From the NCBI RefSeq assembly GCF_947507565.1, contig NC_089184.1, forward strand, positions 1,550,001-1,614,000: DNA of 64,000 nucleotides, read 5' to 3'. The notes under the pieces are model-generated. The model did no database searches, was not told where the DNA came from, and was given only the letters and a program-made list of their open reading frames with translations. The translations under genes were made by a program, and so were the position numbers. The stretch comes from Oscarella lobularis (lineage: Eukaryota; Porifera; Homoscleromorpha; Homosclerophorida; Oscarellidae). Position 1 is the stretch's first letter; each line of letters opens with the position of its first letter. Positions 63,191 to 64,000 of the stretch are shown in pieces.

Positions 63191-63205
63191 GGCGCTCACT
63201 TTAGA

Positions 63206-64000
63206 CAGTGCGTGGGCTCCTCATGTGAGATGCCACCCACCCAGTACGCAAACGCAACATCCTCTTGACAACATTTCCTTGCGCGAGAGTTCGAAAGACA
63301 TTCGGAACACTCGGAAACGTGCGTGTTTGAAGGCGAGTTCACACCTTCGTAAGCGATACGGGCGTTTGAGCACAGCGCACGCGACTTTTGAGATTTTCTT
63401 CGCTCATTTTCGCTGTACGACGTCGCTTCTTCAGGTTCTGGGCGGCCGATGGAGTCTTCAGACGACTTTTATCAAAATTCGATATCGTACCTGGTGGCTG
63501 ATGGAACTGTAAGGCAGCATCGCGCGAAACGGATGGAAAGAAAGAAGCGGCAGCTCGACGAACTTTCTCGAGTGCAGAAACTCGAACGCATAAGCCTATA
63601 CCTGCCGTGCCAGGTAAGGGAAAAGCAACGAATCGAAGCCAAAAAAAATCGGAAATAGTTGACGCGACGCGAATAGATCGATCAGTGCAAGTGCCGAGGC
63701 TGGAAGCAAACGATCGCGACGAAGGAGACGTCCCAATCGCGTTTGCTCGAACCCTGTCACGATTGCCAACATCCGGCCGACGCCCACGTGGCTCACTTGC
63801 ACGACCTCTCGACCGAAATCGTCTCGCAGCTCTTCGTCGTCGTTTCGGACGTCGAAACGGTTCTCGGTCTGATTCAGCGCACCGACGACGTCGACGAGCG
63901 ACGGATATACGATCGGATCTCTCAGCTGTTTACTCGGACGCTGCTCGAGCTCCAGCTCAAGCCGAATGTCAACGTTCTCGCCGGAGCTCCGCCGTTTGAA
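63206..64000 (+). repeat. Macro-repeat unit C, start only (cut by window end)
   Basis: The first 795 bp follow unit B (offset 9097) almost base for base, including the KAT2-N gene. The remainder lies beyond the window. Confidence 0.88.
63449..64000 (+). CDS. KAT2 N-terminal-domain-only protein, copy C (partial)
   Basis: Exon 1 (63449-63613) and exon 2 from 63686 to the window edge are indistinguishable from copy B in the part visible, including the MESSDD start and the Cys/His framework. Exon 3 lies outside the window, so whether this copy has the same early stop or continues into an acetyltransferase domain cannot be seen here. Confidence 0.75.

Larger units (their letters stand above)
54109..63205 (+). 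repeat. Macro-repeat unit B (about 9.1 kb)
   Basis: Same order as unit A: KAT2-N gene, spacer, 36-bp minisatellite, retroelement-like block without the 516-bp insertion, a longer 45-bp array interrupted by a TA-flanked transposon, and a longer 49-bp hairpin array. The extra length over unit A comes from the two satellites and the transposon. Confidence 0.88.

Overview
The window looks like nuclear DNA of an early-branching animal, most likely a sponge. The reasons are animal-type extracellular domains (SRCR, C-type lectin, VWD, EGF and cadherin repeats in one protein), an animal-type autophagy receptor, and many very short spliceosomal introns (mostly 43-80 nt) between small exons. The species cannot be named from the sequence alone.

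Layout: (1) 1-14133 is an AT-rich satellite with a 41-bp unit, arranged in larger duplicated blocks. It abuts a 15-bp palindromic minisatellite (14134-14634). (2) 14635-47376 is a compact gene-bearing island. It holds a long coiled-coil gene (-, 15143-23947), a P-loop GTPase (-, 24129-25064), an intronless SKICH/coiled-coil/zinc-finger autophagy-receptor-like gene (-, 25424-26548), a 14-exon GH27 alpha-galactosidase/N-acetylgalactosaminidase (+, 27107-29035), a possible solo LTR, and a 28-exon gene (-, 30382-47376). I could splice the last gene phase-perfectly into 5164 residues: three SRCR/beta-helix/CUB-like modules, C-type lectin, PSI, EGF, VWD, EGF, seven cadherin repeats, one membrane span and a tyrosine-rich tail. 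(3) 47639-64000 is a nested macro-repeat. Each unit starts with a small three-exon gene encoding only the KAT2 (GCN5/PCAF) N-terminal domain. This is followed by a 36-bp GC-rich minisatellite, a retroelement-like block with TATA, CRE and AATAAA signals, a 45-bp quasi-palindromic satellite and a 49-bp hairpin satellite. Two complete units (about 6.5 and 9.1 kb) and the start of a third are present.

The genes do not form one pathway. The two observations most worth following are the giant junction-type receptor, whose triple-repeat ectodomain resembles Drosophila Anakonda/Bark beetle but is joined to cadherin repeats, and the KAT2-N-domain-only gene. The latter is carried in several intact copies inside satellite DNA, with mostly synonymous differences between copies. 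The longest reading frames in the satellites (up to about 620 codons) follow from repeat units that are multiples of three and are not treated as genes.
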